From NCBI RefSeq assembly GCF_016863555.1, contig NZ_BOPC01000053.1:1-63882 (forward strand): a stretch of 63,882 bases of DNA, given 5' to 3'. Shown piece after piece: positions 17,851-26,040 of this stretch (its first letter is position 1; each line of letters begins with the position of its first letter). Both the position numbers and the translations under genes were made by a program. A model generated the notes under the pieces. It had not been told where the DNA came from. It saw nothing but the letters and a program-made list of their open reading frames with translations, and made no database searches. This DNA is from Micromonospora qiuiae (GTDB lineage: Bacteria; Actinomycetota; Actinomycetes; Mycobacteriales; Micromonosporaceae).

Positions 17851-18539
17851 TCCGTCACCCCCCTTTCCTGCAGAGCTGTGCGCAGCGCGCGCAGCGCGTA
17901 GTAGACCCGTGACTTCGCGGTGCCCAGCGGCAGGCCGAGTTCCTCAGCCGCCTCCGGCACCGTCCTCCCCCGAAAGTACGTCGCCACCAGGATTTCCCGA
18001 TGCGACTGGCTCAACGTCCGCAGCGCGTCCGCCACCGTCATCGAGCGAAGCACCCGGTCGGTGCTGTCCGACTCGGCGAACGCGGTCAGATCCCGGTCGT
18101 ACGTCTCGGCCGGCCGGGCCTGCTCGCTGCGGTGCTCGTCGATGGCGATGCGCCGAGCCACCGTCACCAGCCACGGTCGCAGCGACCCCTGCCCATGCGT
18201 GCCCAGCCGGTGGGCGTTGCGCCAGGCCCGGAGCAGCGTCTCCTGGACGATGTCCTCGGCCCGCTGCCGGTCGCCGCCGGTCAGCCGCATCACGAACATC
18301 AGCAGCGGCCCGGCGTGTTCGGCGTAGAGCGTTCGGATCAACTGGTCGGAGTGGGCGGCCTCAGTGGTCGTAGCCTGGTGGCGGCCAGGGGCGGGTCGCG
18401 GCGTCACCGGGCTATTCTGGCGAGACGCGGCGCGGGAGTCGATCCCACGGGTGGACGTGGTCGGCCGCGACTGGGACCGGGCGGACATCCAGTCCACCCG
18501 CACCCGGTCGCCGTGCCAACCGGCCGCCAGTGCATGCAT
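17847..18539 (-). CDS. ECF RNA polymerase sigma factor
   Basis: 230 aa from the ATG at 18539, chosen because GGAGG sits 5 nt upstream; a shorter form from GTG 18407 would be 186 aa. Sigma region 2 is 'DQLIRTLYAEHAGPLLMFVMRLTGGDRQRAEDIVQETLLRAWRN', split here by the usual RNAP-binding helix. Region 4 is 'LRTLSQSHREILVATYFRGRTVPEAAEELGLPLGTAKSRVYYAL'. It overlaps the anti-sigma gene by ATGA. It resembles actinomycete SigL/SigK-like ECF factors by eye, but the exact ECF group cannot be fixed without a profile search. The first about 45 residues, before the fold, are Arg/Ser-rich and may be dispensable. Confidence 0.88.
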   Translation of the reverse strand: MHALAAGWHGDRVRVDWMSARSQSRPTTSTRGIDSRAASRQNSPVTPRPAPGRHQATTTEAAHSDQLIRTLYAEHAGPLLMFVMRLTGGDRQRAEDIVQETLLRAWRNAHRLGTHGQGSLRPWLVTVARRIAIDEHRSEQARPAETYDRDLTAFAESDSTDRVLRSMTVADALRTLSQSHREILVATYFRGRTVPEAAEELGLPLGTAKSRVYYALRALRTALQERGVTE

Positions 18540-18622
18540 GCAGACCTCCGGATGTCGCTGGACAGAAGCCGTCCCCCCACGGGCATGGCTGCCGGGTGAT
18601 ACGCATGGATCCGCCGAACGGA

Positions 18623-19480
18623 TCAACGGCGGACGGAGAAAATCCCCGGCGGTGGCGGCGTGGAGTCGGTCGCGGCCTCGTCGCGCACCACAGTGGCGCC
18701 TCCGGCGAAGCGGTCGAGCTCCGCGTCGGCGAGCACCCGGCCCGGGAACCAGTCGCCGGCGGCCCGGCGGGTCAGCTCCGCCACGGGTGGCTCCTGACGG
18801 CCGGCGACCAGCACCAGATTGCCGTAGCGGCGCCCGCGCAGCACTGCGGCGTCGGCGATCAGGCAGGCCCGGGGCAGCACCGCCCGAACGGTGGCGACCT
18901 GACCGCGGGCGTAGCGCAGCGGTGGACCGTCCGCCAGATTGGCCAGATACCAGCCGCCCGGGCGCAGCACCCGGGCCGCCTCGGCGGCGTACTCCACCGA
19001 GGTCAGCCGGGCCGGGGTCCGAGCGCCGGCGAACACGTCGGCGACCAGCACGTCGTAGCTGTTTTCCCGGGTGGTGGCGAGCACGGCCCGCGCGTCGCCC
19101 ACCCGTACCCGCAGTCGCGGGTCGGCCGGCCAGGGCAGCGCCCGCCGGACCAGCTCGACCAGTGCACCGTCCACCTCGACCACCCGCTGCGTCGAGCCGG
19201 GGCGGGTGGCGGCGACGTACCGGGGCAGGGTCAGTGCCCCGCCGCCCAGGTGCAGCACCCGCAGCGGTGCACCGGCGGGCGCGATCAGGTCGAGTGCCGC
19301 GGCCAGCCGGCGGACGTACTCGAACTCCAGGTGGGTCGGGTCGGTCAGGTCCACGTGCGACTGCGGCGCACCGTCCACCGACAGCGTCCACGAGCCGGGC
19401 CGGTCCGGGTCGGGCGTCAGCTCGGCGAGCCCGCCCTCGACCCGCTCGGCGATCCGGTCGGTGTCGCGTCGGCGGCCCAT
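18623..19480 (-). CDS. SAM-dependent methyltransferase, spermidine-synthase-like
   Basis: 285 aa from the ATG at 19480, which shares one base with the stop of the NurA-like gene (TGATG). The Rossmann nucleotide loop is 'VLHLGGGALTLPRYVAA', followed by the acidic end of beta-2 in 'RVVEVDGALVELVRR', 'VRVGDARAVL' and 'YDVLVADVFAG' (the D in the position of the aminopropyltransferase catalytic Asp). This matches the fused or stand-alone spermidine-synthase-like proteins of actinomycetes, most of which are probably methyltransferases. It is the last gene of the HerA-SbcD-SbcC-NurA operon, so a role linked to DNA-end processing is possible but unproven. Confidence 0.8.
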   Translation of the reverse strand: MGRRRDTDRIAERVEGGLAELTPDPDRPGSWTLSVDGAPQSHVDLTDPTHLEFEYVRRLAAALDLIAPAGAPLRVLHLGGGALTLPRYVAATRPGSTQRVVEVDGALVELVRRALPWPADPRLRVRVGDARAVLATTRENSYDVLVADVFAGARTPARLTSVEYAAEAARVLRPGGWYLANLADGPPLRYARGQVATVRAVLPRACLIADAAVLRGRRYGNLVLVAGRQEPPVAELTRRAAGDWFPGRVLADAELDRFAGGATVVRDEAATDSTPPPPGIFSVRR

Positions 19481-20448
19481 CAGCGGCCGGTCCGGGCGGC
19501 GGCGGTGTGGGCGGCGGCGTTCAATGCGCGGTGCAGCAGCCGGGCGTCGCCCAGCCGAGAGCGCAGCAGGCGTTCCAGCCCGGCGATCGGGACCAGGTTC
19601 TGCGGAGCCCGCGGATCCTTGTACGGGGTGGAGGCGAATCGCGGCAGGGTGACCAGCGACAGGTCCGCCAGCCGGACCGCCTCGGCGATCTCCAGCTCGG
19701 CCGAGCACTCCATCCGGACGATGCCCGCCCAGGGCGCGCCCGCGGCGACCGGCAACCGCAAATACCACGACCAGCCGCCCCAGGCGGTGCCGAGGCGGAA
19801 CACCGGTGAGCGGTGGCCCGGTGCGAGACCGGTGACCACTGCGGTGAGACGGGCGTCGAGATACTGACTGTGCTGGGTCTTGATGTAGCCGAGCGTGCGC
19901 GGCAACTGCCGCCGGTTGCGCAGCGGACCGTCCACCACCAGCAGATCGCCGTCCGTCCGGGCGGCACCGGAGACCTCCACCTCCAGAGCGGTCAACGGCC
20001 CCTGCACCGCGGCCGGCAGCTTGGCCAACTCGCCGCTGCCGCTGACCCGGTGCACCGGATAGCGGACGTTGCCGGCGACCACGTCGGTCGCCGACGGGCT
20101 GGCGGTGAACAGCCCCCGGCCGACCTTGGCACCGGCCAACTGCGCGGCGCCGCGCTCCAGGTCGCAGCGCACCACCCCGGCGGCGTACGACGCGGCCAGG
20201 CCGGGAAACGAGGTGCCGTCATCCTCGGCCGTCCAGACGCTGGCGTCGATCCGGCGTACCCCGTCGACCAGCAGCACCACGTCCGGGGCCCGTACGCCGG
20301 GTCGGGGGCCGATCGCCCGCCAGTCCACCGTGGGCAGCTCGTGGTCCGCCTCCACCTGAGCGCTGCTCGGCGTGGCCGGGCCACCGGCCGACGCCTCGAA
20401 CGACGCACCGTAGGCCGGATCCCAGGCATCGACGAAGAACCGGTTCAC
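19480..20448 (-). CDS. nurA: NurA-like DNA-end-resection nuclease
   Basis: 322 aa from the GTG at 20448. The RNase-H-like NurA pattern can be followed: 'VVLLVDGVRRIDASVW' with D62 (family 'VDGS' first metal ligand), 'DLLVVDGPLRNRR' with D173 (second 'DG' strand), 'LGYIKTQHSQYL' with K190 (family 'vK.s.s'), a late 'VRMECS' strand, and 'STPYKDPRAPQNLVPIAGLERLL', which matches the family's 'PYPL..AH' region. NurA works with the HerA motor and Mre11-Rad50 to resect DNA ends in archaea. Here it lies in the same operon as HerA-, Mre11- and Rad50-type genes, which strongly supports the assignment. It is 55 nt downstream of sbcC. The canonical Ser after the first DG is Val here. Confidence 0.75.
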   Translation of the reverse strand: MNRFFVDAWDPAYGASFEASAGGPATPSSAQVEADHELPTVDWRAIGPRPGVRAPDVVLLVDGVRRIDASVWTAEDDGTSFPGLAASYAAGVVRCDLERGAAQLAGAKVGRGLFTASPSATDVVAGNVRYPVHRVSGSGELAKLPAAVQGPLTALEVEVSGAARTDGDLLVVDGPLRNRRQLPRTLGYIKTQHSQYLDARLTAVVTGLAPGHRSPVFRLGTAWGGWSWYLRLPVAAGAPWAGIVRMECSAELEIAEAVRLADLSLVTLPRFASTPYKDPRAPQNLVPIAGLERLLRSRLGDARLLHRALNAAAHTAAARTGR

Positions 20449-20503
20449 CGGCCCGGTCCTCTTCTCGCGGCTGCGGGGCTCCGCTGCGCTGCACTCCTCG
20501 CGC

Positions 20504-22978
20504 TCACCGGCCGGTCCGTTCGACGCGCGCCGACCGTGCGTCCTTGCGCACCTCGAAGCGTACCGGGATGCGCTCGGCCAACGCCGGCACGTGGGTGACC
20601 ACGCCGACCATCCGGTCGCCCCGGGCGGCCAGGTTTTCCAGGGTGGCGGCGACCGTGTCCAGGGTGGCCGCGTCGAGGGTGCCGAAGCCCTCGTCCAGCA
20701 CGATCGACTCCAGACTGGCGGCGGTGGTGGACATCCCGGCCAGCTGCTCGGAGAGCGCCAACGCCAGGGCCAGCGACGCCTGGAACGTCTCTCCGCCGGA
20801 GAGGGTCCGCACCCCCCGGCGCAGGCCGGCGTCGTGATGGTCGACGACGAAGAACTCGCCCTTGTCGTGGACCAGGTCGTACTGGCCGCCGGAGAGTTCC
20901 CGCAGGATCCCCGACGCCCCGTCGACCAGCAGGTCCAGTGCCTCGGCCAGCAGCCAGCGTTCGAAGTTGTTGGCCCGCAGGTGCCCGGCCAGGGCCCGCG
21001 CCACCTGGGCCTGGCGTTCGTGCTCGGCCCGCTGCTGGCGCAGCTCGGCGGCCTGCTCACGGCGCTCGACCAGCCGGCGCCGTTCGTGCTCGGCCCGCTC
21101 GTGCGCGACCGTCGCGGCGCGGACCGGATCGTCGGGGGCCGGCAGCCCGGCCTCGGCGAAGAGACCGGTTATCCGGGCCGCCACGGCGGTCGCCACCGCC
21201 TCGGCCTCGGCGACCGTCGACGCCAGCCCGGCCCGCTCCGACCGGCGGCGCTCCGCCTCCGAACGCGCCCAGCCGGCCAGCGCGGTCCACGCGGCGGCGA
21301 GGTCGTCCCGGTCGGCGGCCGGCGGGCCGAACCGGGCCAGCCCGTCTCGGGTGCCGTCGAAGTGTCGCCATGCCGCGCGCAGCCGCTCCTGCGCGGCGTC
21401 CACCGTGCCCCGGGCCCGCCGGGCGGCCTCCCGGCCGGCGCGCACCGCCCCGGCCGCCTCGTCCAGCGCCTGCCGCAGCCGGGCCTGCTCGGTCAGTCGT
21501 TCCCGCAGCGTCTCGACGCTGGCCGCACCGGCCAGCCGGTCATCCAGCTCGGACAGTCGAGCCTGGAGGCCGTCGTACTCGGCGCGGGCGCGCAGCAGCA
21601 CCCGGTCCAGTTCCCGAGCTGCGGCGTCGCGCTCGGCCAGCACCCGCTTGGCGGTCTCGCTGGCTGCCCTGGCGCTCTTGCCGGCGGCCACCGCACGGGC
21701 CACCGCCGAACCGGCCGGCACCACCGGCACCCGGGCCACCGGCTGCTCACACACCGGGCAGGGGTCTCCGTCGCTCAGGTGCGCCCGCAGTGCCGCCGCC
21801 TGGTCGGCGGTCTTGGCCTCCTCGTGGGCCTGGAAAGCGGCTGTCAACTCCGCCTCGGCCTGCTCGGCGGCCGTCCGCGCCTGAGTCAGCGCGCGTACCG
21901 CCGCCTCGTGCTCGGCGCCGGCCGCCGTCACCGCGGCCCGCACCTGCTCCGCCTGGCCGGCCAGCTGCTCCCGGTCGGCGTACGCCCGCAGCAGCAACCG
22001 CAGCGTGCTCTCGTCGTCGGCGGCGGCCAGCTCCCCGCGTAGCTTCTCCTCGCGTTCCTCGGCCAGTCCGACCGCGCTCGCCGCCGCGTCGGCCTCCGCC
22101 CGGGCGTCGGCCACCGCGGCGGCCACCTCCGCCACGCCGTCCGGCGTCCGGACCGCACCCAGCACCGCCAGGTCGGCGTCGAGCGCGGCCAGCGCCGCCG
22201 TCACCTCCCGCGCCGACGCCCGTGCCGCGTCCAGCTCCGGTACGGCGACGGTCACCGCCTCGGTCAGCGCCCGCATCCGGTCCAGGTGGGCGGTGGCCCG
22301 CTCCAGCGTGGCGTCGTCGATGTCGGTCAGGCCGGCGAGCAACTGGTCGACCGCCTCCAGCTTCGCCTCGGCCTGCCCGGCCCGGGTGGTGGCCCGCTTC
22401 TGCACCTCCTCGTAGACCCCGAGACCGAGCAGGTTGACCAGGATCTGCTGGCGGGTGGCGGGCCGGGCGTGCAGGAAATCGGCGAACTGCCCCTGCGGCA
22501 GCACCACACAGCTGGTGAACTGCTCGTACGGCAGACCGACCGCCGCCAGCACCGCGGCGTCCATCTCGGCGGGGGTGCCGGCGACCACCTCGCCCAGATC
22601 CTCCGGGCTGAGCCCGGTGTCCAGCTTGGTGACGTCGAAGCCGTCGGGCATCAGCTGCAACCCGGCGCCCGCGGTCTTGACGTTGCCCCGGCTGTCCCGG
22701 CGAACCACCCGGGTGGCGACGTAGCGGGCACCAGCGGACTCGAAGACCAGCCGGACCCGCGCCTCGGTCGCCGACGGCGCCAGGGCGTTGCCCAGCCCGC
22801 GCGTGCCACCCCAGCGGGGGACCGTGCCGTAGAGGGCGAAGCAGATCGCGTCGAGCACCGTGGACTTGCCGGACCCGGTCGGCCCGACCAGAGCGAAGAA
22901 ATCCGCGTCGGTGAAATCGATGGTGGTCTCGTCGCGGAAGACGGTGAAGCCGGCCAGGTCCAGGCGCATCGGCCGCAT
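20504..22978 (-). CDS. sbcC: Exonuclease SbcCD subunit C (Rad50-type SMC ATPase)
   Basis: 824 aa from the ATG at 22978 (overlaps the sbcD stop by one base, TGATG; a second in-frame ATG lies 9 nt further in). Walker A is 'ALVGPTGSGKST' near residue 35, Q-loop 'VVLPQGQFADFL', then long heptad-rich coiled coils on either side of a zinc hook with C407-P-V-C410. The C-terminal ATPase half has signature 'LSGGETFQASLALALALSE' and Walker B 'SIVLDEGFGTLD'. Length is somewhat short for SbcC (often about 1000 aa), meaning shorter coiled coils. It forms the SbcCD/Mre11-Rad50 nuclease complex that trims hairpins and blocked double-strand ends. Confidence 0.95.
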   Translation of the reverse strand: MRPMRLDLAGFTVFRDETTIDFTDADFFALVGPTGSGKSTVLDAICFALYGTVPRWGGTRGLGNALAPSATEARVRLVFESAGARYVATRVVRRDSRGNVKTAGAGLQLMPDGFDVTKLDTGLSPEDLGEVVAGTPAEMDAAVLAAVGLPYEQFTSCVVLPQGQFADFLHARPATRQQILVNLLGLGVYEEVQKRATTRAGQAEAKLEAVDQLLAGLTDIDDATLERATAHLDRMRALTEAVTVAVPELDAARASAREVTAALAALDADLAVLGAVRTPDGVAEVAAAVADARAEADAAASAVGLAEEREEKLRGELAAADDESTLRLLLRAYADREQLAGQAEQVRAAVTAAGAEHEAAVRALTQARTAAEQAEAELTAAFQAHEEAKTADQAAALRAHLSDGDPCPVCEQPVARVPVVPAGSAVARAVAAGKSARAASETAKRVLAERDAAARELDRVLLRARAEYDGLQARLSELDDRLAGAASVETLRERLTEQARLRQALDEAAGAVRAGREAARRARGTVDAAQERLRAAWRHFDGTRDGLARFGPPAADRDDLAAAWTALAGWARSEAERRRSERAGLASTVAEAEAVATAVAARITGLFAEAGLPAPDDPVRAATVAHERAEHERRRLVERREQAAELRQQRAEHERQAQVARALAGHLRANNFERWLLAEALDLLVDGASGILRELSGGQYDLVHDKGEFFVVDHHDAGLRRGVRTLSGGETFQASLALALALSEQLAGMSTTAASLESIVLDEGFGTLDAATLDTVAATLENLAARGDRMVGVVTHVPALAERIPVRFEVRKDARSARVERTGR

Positions 22979-24126
22979 CAGTGCTCGACCTCCTCGATCA
23001 GCTCGTCGAAGAGGTCCCGGACGCCGTCGTCGGCGTGCCCACGGCTGTCCAGGTAGTCGGCGAACAGTTGCCGGGGCGAACGGCCGGAGCGCTGGGCGAC
23101 CCGGGTGCCGCTGCCCGGCGTCGGCACCAGCTCCGGATCGATGCGGATCTCCAGCGCGCGCGGCATCAGCTCCTGCACCTCCTCGCGCAGCCCGGCCCGG
23201 GGCTGCTCGCGGACGTAGACGCGCAGCCAGCCCTCGGGCGGGGTGATCTCGGCGAGCTGGGCCAGCGTGCCGCGCACCGTGCGCAGCGCGGTGGCCGCGG
23301 TAACCGGCTCCTCCCGGACCTGCGCCGCCGTGGTCGCGCTGACCTCGACCAGGGTCACCGACGGGACGTTCTCCTGCTCGCCGAAGTCCACCGCGAGGGG
23401 CGCCCCGCTGTAGCGGATCGGGCAGGGCCCGTCGACCCGCTGGGCGCGGTGCAGGTGACCCAGCGCCACGTAGTGGGCGGTGCCGGGAAAAACCGAGGCG
23501 GGCACCGCGTAACCCATGACGGTGTGCGCGTCCCGCTCGCCGCCGCCGGTGGCCGCGCCGACCACGGTCAGGTGCGTGGTCACCAGATGCACCCGGTCGG
23601 GCTCGTCGAAACCCTCGGTCAGCCGGGCCAGGATGCGGCCCAGGTGGTCGGCGTAGGTCTGGGTGGTCTCGGCGGCGGTCAGCTCGTACATCTCCACCGC
23701 GCGGATCGCGTACCGCTGGGACAGGAACGGCAGCGCGGCCAGCCGCCAGCGCTCCCCGTCGGCGGTGCTGCCGTCGATGACATGCTCGGCCGGATCCTCG
23801 CGCACCCCGCCGCGCAGCGTGATGCCGGCGGCCTCGGCCCACGGCCGCAGCGCGTCCAGTGCCGGGCCGTTGTCGTGGTTGCCGCCGATGGCCACCACGT
23901 CCGCGCCGGTGCGGCGCAGCGCGGTCAGCGCCCGGGTCACCAGCCGGGTCGCCTCGGCGGTCGGCGCGGCGGTGTCGTAGAGGTCACCGGCGACAATGAC
24001 CAGGTCGGGCTGCTCTCGCCGGGCGATCTCGATGACGCCGGCCAACACCTGCTTGTGCTCCTCGGCCCGGGACTGCCCCTTGAGGACCTTGCCCACGTGC
24101 CAGTCCGAGGTGTGCAGGATCTTCAA
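22978..24126 (-). CDS. sbcD: Exonuclease SbcCD subunit D (Mre11-type nuclease)
   Basis: 382 aa. All metallophosphoesterase motifs are present: 'HTSDWHVGK' (D8, H10), 'VIVAGDLYDTAAP', 'GNHDNGPAL', 'VTTHLTV' and 'LGHLHRAQ'. The C-terminal part contains the capping and Rad50-binding helices ('SPRQLFADYLDSRGHADDGVRDLFDELIEEVEH'). It begins 11 nt after the HerA-like gene and overlaps sbcC by one base, so its expression is tightly coupled to both. It acts in the cytoplasm on DNA ends with SbcC. Confidence 0.95.
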   Translation of the reverse strand: MKILHTSDWHVGKVLKGQSRAEEHKQVLAGVIEIARREQPDLVIVAGDLYDTAAPTAEATRLVTRALTALRRTGADVVAIGGNHDNGPALDALRPWAEAAGITLRGGVREDPAEHVIDGSTADGERWRLAALPFLSQRYAIRAVEMYELTAAETTQTYADHLGRILARLTEGFDEPDRVHLVTTHLTVVGAATGGGERDAHTVMGYAVPASVFPGTAHYVALGHLHRAQRVDGPCPIRYSGAPLAVDFGEQENVPSVTLVEVSATTAAQVREEPVTAATALRTVRGTLAQLAEITPPEGWLRVYVREQPRAGLREEVQELMPRALEIRIDPELVPTPGSGTRVAQRSGRSPRQLFADYLDSRGHADDGVRDLFDELIEEVEH

Positions 24127-24137
24127 GAAACCCCCCT

Positions 24138-25889
24138 CTAGAACGGGATGTCGTCGTCGGTGCCGCCGCCGGAGCCGACCACCGCGAACGGGTCGGCGGC
24201 CTGGGTGATCGAACGCAGGGTCTGCGACGGCGCGGTGCCGGCCTCGGAGACCCGGGTCGCCCAGGCCGGGAACGGGAATTCCAGGCAGAGCGGGACGGGA
24301 ATGTCGGGCTGGTTGACGAACATCGTGCCCGGCTTGGCCAGCAGCGCCCGCTGCCGCTGGGCCGGCGGCAGGAAGCCGTACTCGGGGCGGGACGCCTCGG
24401 CCGGGTCGAGCCGGCCCACCACCCGGACCGCCGAGTTGGTGACGATGCGCCGCTCCACCTCGCTGGCGGTCTGCTGCGCGCCGATCAGGATCACGCCGAG
24501 CGAGCGGCCCCGCTCGGCGATGTCGAGCAACACCTCCTTGATCGGCGAGGAGCCCTCCCGGGGGGCGTACTTGTTCAGCTCGTCGAGCACCACGAAGAGC
24601 AACGGCTTGGCGGTGCCGGCCTTCTCCTTGCGCTCGAACTCGCTCTTGAGCGTCACGCCGACCACGAAGCGTTGCGCGCGGTCGGGCAGATTGTGCAGGT
24701 CGACCACGGTGACCTGGGCGCTCTCCGCAGTGTTGATGGAGTGCGGGCGGCGGGTGGCCAGGTCGCCGCGGATCAGCCGGGACAGGTCCTTCTTGCTGCC
24801 GATCAGTCGGCGGGCGAAGGCGTTGACGGTGCCCAGGCCGACTGCGCTGCCGGCCCAGTCACCGCGCGTCTCGTCGTCGCTGAGCTGCTCGACGATGTGG
24901 TCCACCAGGTCGGCGTAGCTGCCCAGCCGCACCCCGTCGATGCTCACCCCGCCGTCGGCCGGCTGGGCGTAGCGGGCCAGGTGGGCGGCGACCGAGTGGA
25001 CCACCATCGTGTACTGCTGGCGCTCGTCGTCGGCGTCGGCGAAGACGTACGGCAGCAGGCGGTTGGCGCAGAACTCGGACAGCGTCCAGTAGAAGCTGTC
25101 CACGCCGGTGAGCCGGCTGCTCACGTCGGGGGTGCCGGAGGAATCGCCGGCCCGGGGCGGGGCGTACACCCGGACGTCTGGAAAAGCGTCGGCGGGCAGG
25201 CCCAGCCGGGCGTACGCGGCCCGGGTGGCGTCGTCCAGCCGGGTGTTCGGATGGTCGAGGAAGAGGAGATCCTCGCCCTTGACGTTGAAGATCAGCGCCT
25301 TGGCGTTGACCGCGTCACCGCCGAGTTGTCCGGAGCGGAACACCGAGTAGAGCAGAAAAGTGGCGAAGCTGGTCTTGGTGGCCACCCCGGAGATGCCGGA
25401 GATCGACACGTGCGCGCCCCGGGTGCCGTCGAGGAAGTCGGCGTTGAGGTAGACCGGCACCCCGTCGCGGCCGGTGCCCATCGGGACCCGCCGCTCCATC
25501 CGGTCGAAGTGCAGCGCCCGGGCGCGGGCGTCGCCCTCAGCCCGGTGCACCACCGCGCCGGGCTGCGGCGGCACGTAGAACTCCGGATCCACCCGGGTGG
25601 TGGTGATCTCGGCGGCTTCCTGCACCTGGGCAGGCAGCGTGCCGTCGGCGATGGCGAACACGTCGGAGTCGAACTGGGCGCCCTCGTGCCGCGCCCGGAC
25701 CTGGGTGACCACCCCGGCGATGGTCACCGGCTCCCGGTCGGGCAGCTCACGGCGGGTCACCACGACGTCGTCGAGCTGGAGGTAGCTGTCGGGGGCGACC
25801 GCCGTCCAGAACTGCAGCGGCGTGGCGTCGGCGGTGCCGAGCACTCGACCGACCCCTCCGCCCGGGCCGTCGAACCCGTCGTCAGTCAT
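24138..25889 (-). CDS. herA: HerA-like hexameric ATPase / DNA translocase (DUF87, HAS-barrel)
   Basis: 583 aa from the ATG at 25889, which has GAGGA 8 nt upstream. The N-terminal about 150 residues match a HAS-barrel ('QLDDVVVTRRELPDREPVTIAGVVTQVRARHEG'). The P-loop region is 'VSISGISGVATKTSF' with K172, but the residue before the lysine is Thr, not Gly, so the Walker A is non-canonical. Walker B is 'LLFVVLDELNKYAP', followed by 'LLDIAERGRSLGVILIGAQQTASEVERRI' (sensor and arginine-finger region) and 'VVGRLDPAEA'. HerA motors work with NurA nucleases and Mre11-Rad50 in archaea. It is the first gene of the herA-sbcD-sbcC-nurA operon here. Confidence 0.88.
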   Translation of the reverse strand: MTDDGFDGPGGGVGRVLGTADATPLQFWTAVAPDSYLQLDDVVVTRRELPDREPVTIAGVVTQVRARHEGAQFDSDVFAIADGTLPAQVQEAAEITTTRVDPEFYVPPQPGAVVHRAEGDARARALHFDRMERRVPMGTGRDGVPVYLNADFLDGTRGAHVSISGISGVATKTSFATFLLYSVFRSGQLGGDAVNAKALIFNVKGEDLLFLDHPNTRLDDATRAAYARLGLPADAFPDVRVYAPPRAGDSSGTPDVSSRLTGVDSFYWTLSEFCANRLLPYVFADADDERQQYTMVVHSVAAHLARYAQPADGGVSIDGVRLGSYADLVDHIVEQLSDDETRGDWAGSAVGLGTVNAFARRLIGSKKDLSRLIRGDLATRRPHSINTAESAQVTVVDLHNLPDRAQRFVVGVTLKSEFERKEKAGTAKPLLFVVLDELNKYAPREGSSPIKEVLLDIAERGRSLGVILIGAQQTASEVERRIVTNSAVRVVGRLDPAEASRPEYGFLPPAQRQRALLAKPGTMFVNQPDIPVPLCLEFPFPAWATRVSEAGTAPSQTLRSITQAADPFAVVGSGGGTDDDIPF

Positions 25890-26040
25890 CGGGCAGTTCC
25901 TCCTCGGCTGGTTATCGCGGGCGGCACGCCCTGCATCCTGCCGGAGGAGTACGACAGGCCGCCACGCGACGCGGCGGAGACCACGTCGCGGTGCCGCGGC
26001 GATTGCGTACCGCGACGACACCTCCACGGCGGGTGGCGGC

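Noticed and set aside
18623..19480. Calling the methyltransferase a true spermidine synthase (speE)
   Set aside because: No polyamine genes nearby and the N-terminal beta domain is not typical; only the Rossmann part matches.
20449..20503. GC-rich spacer between sbcC and nurA as a terminator
   Set aside because: CTCCGCTGCGCTGCACTCC has only weak dyads, and operon order favours read-through.
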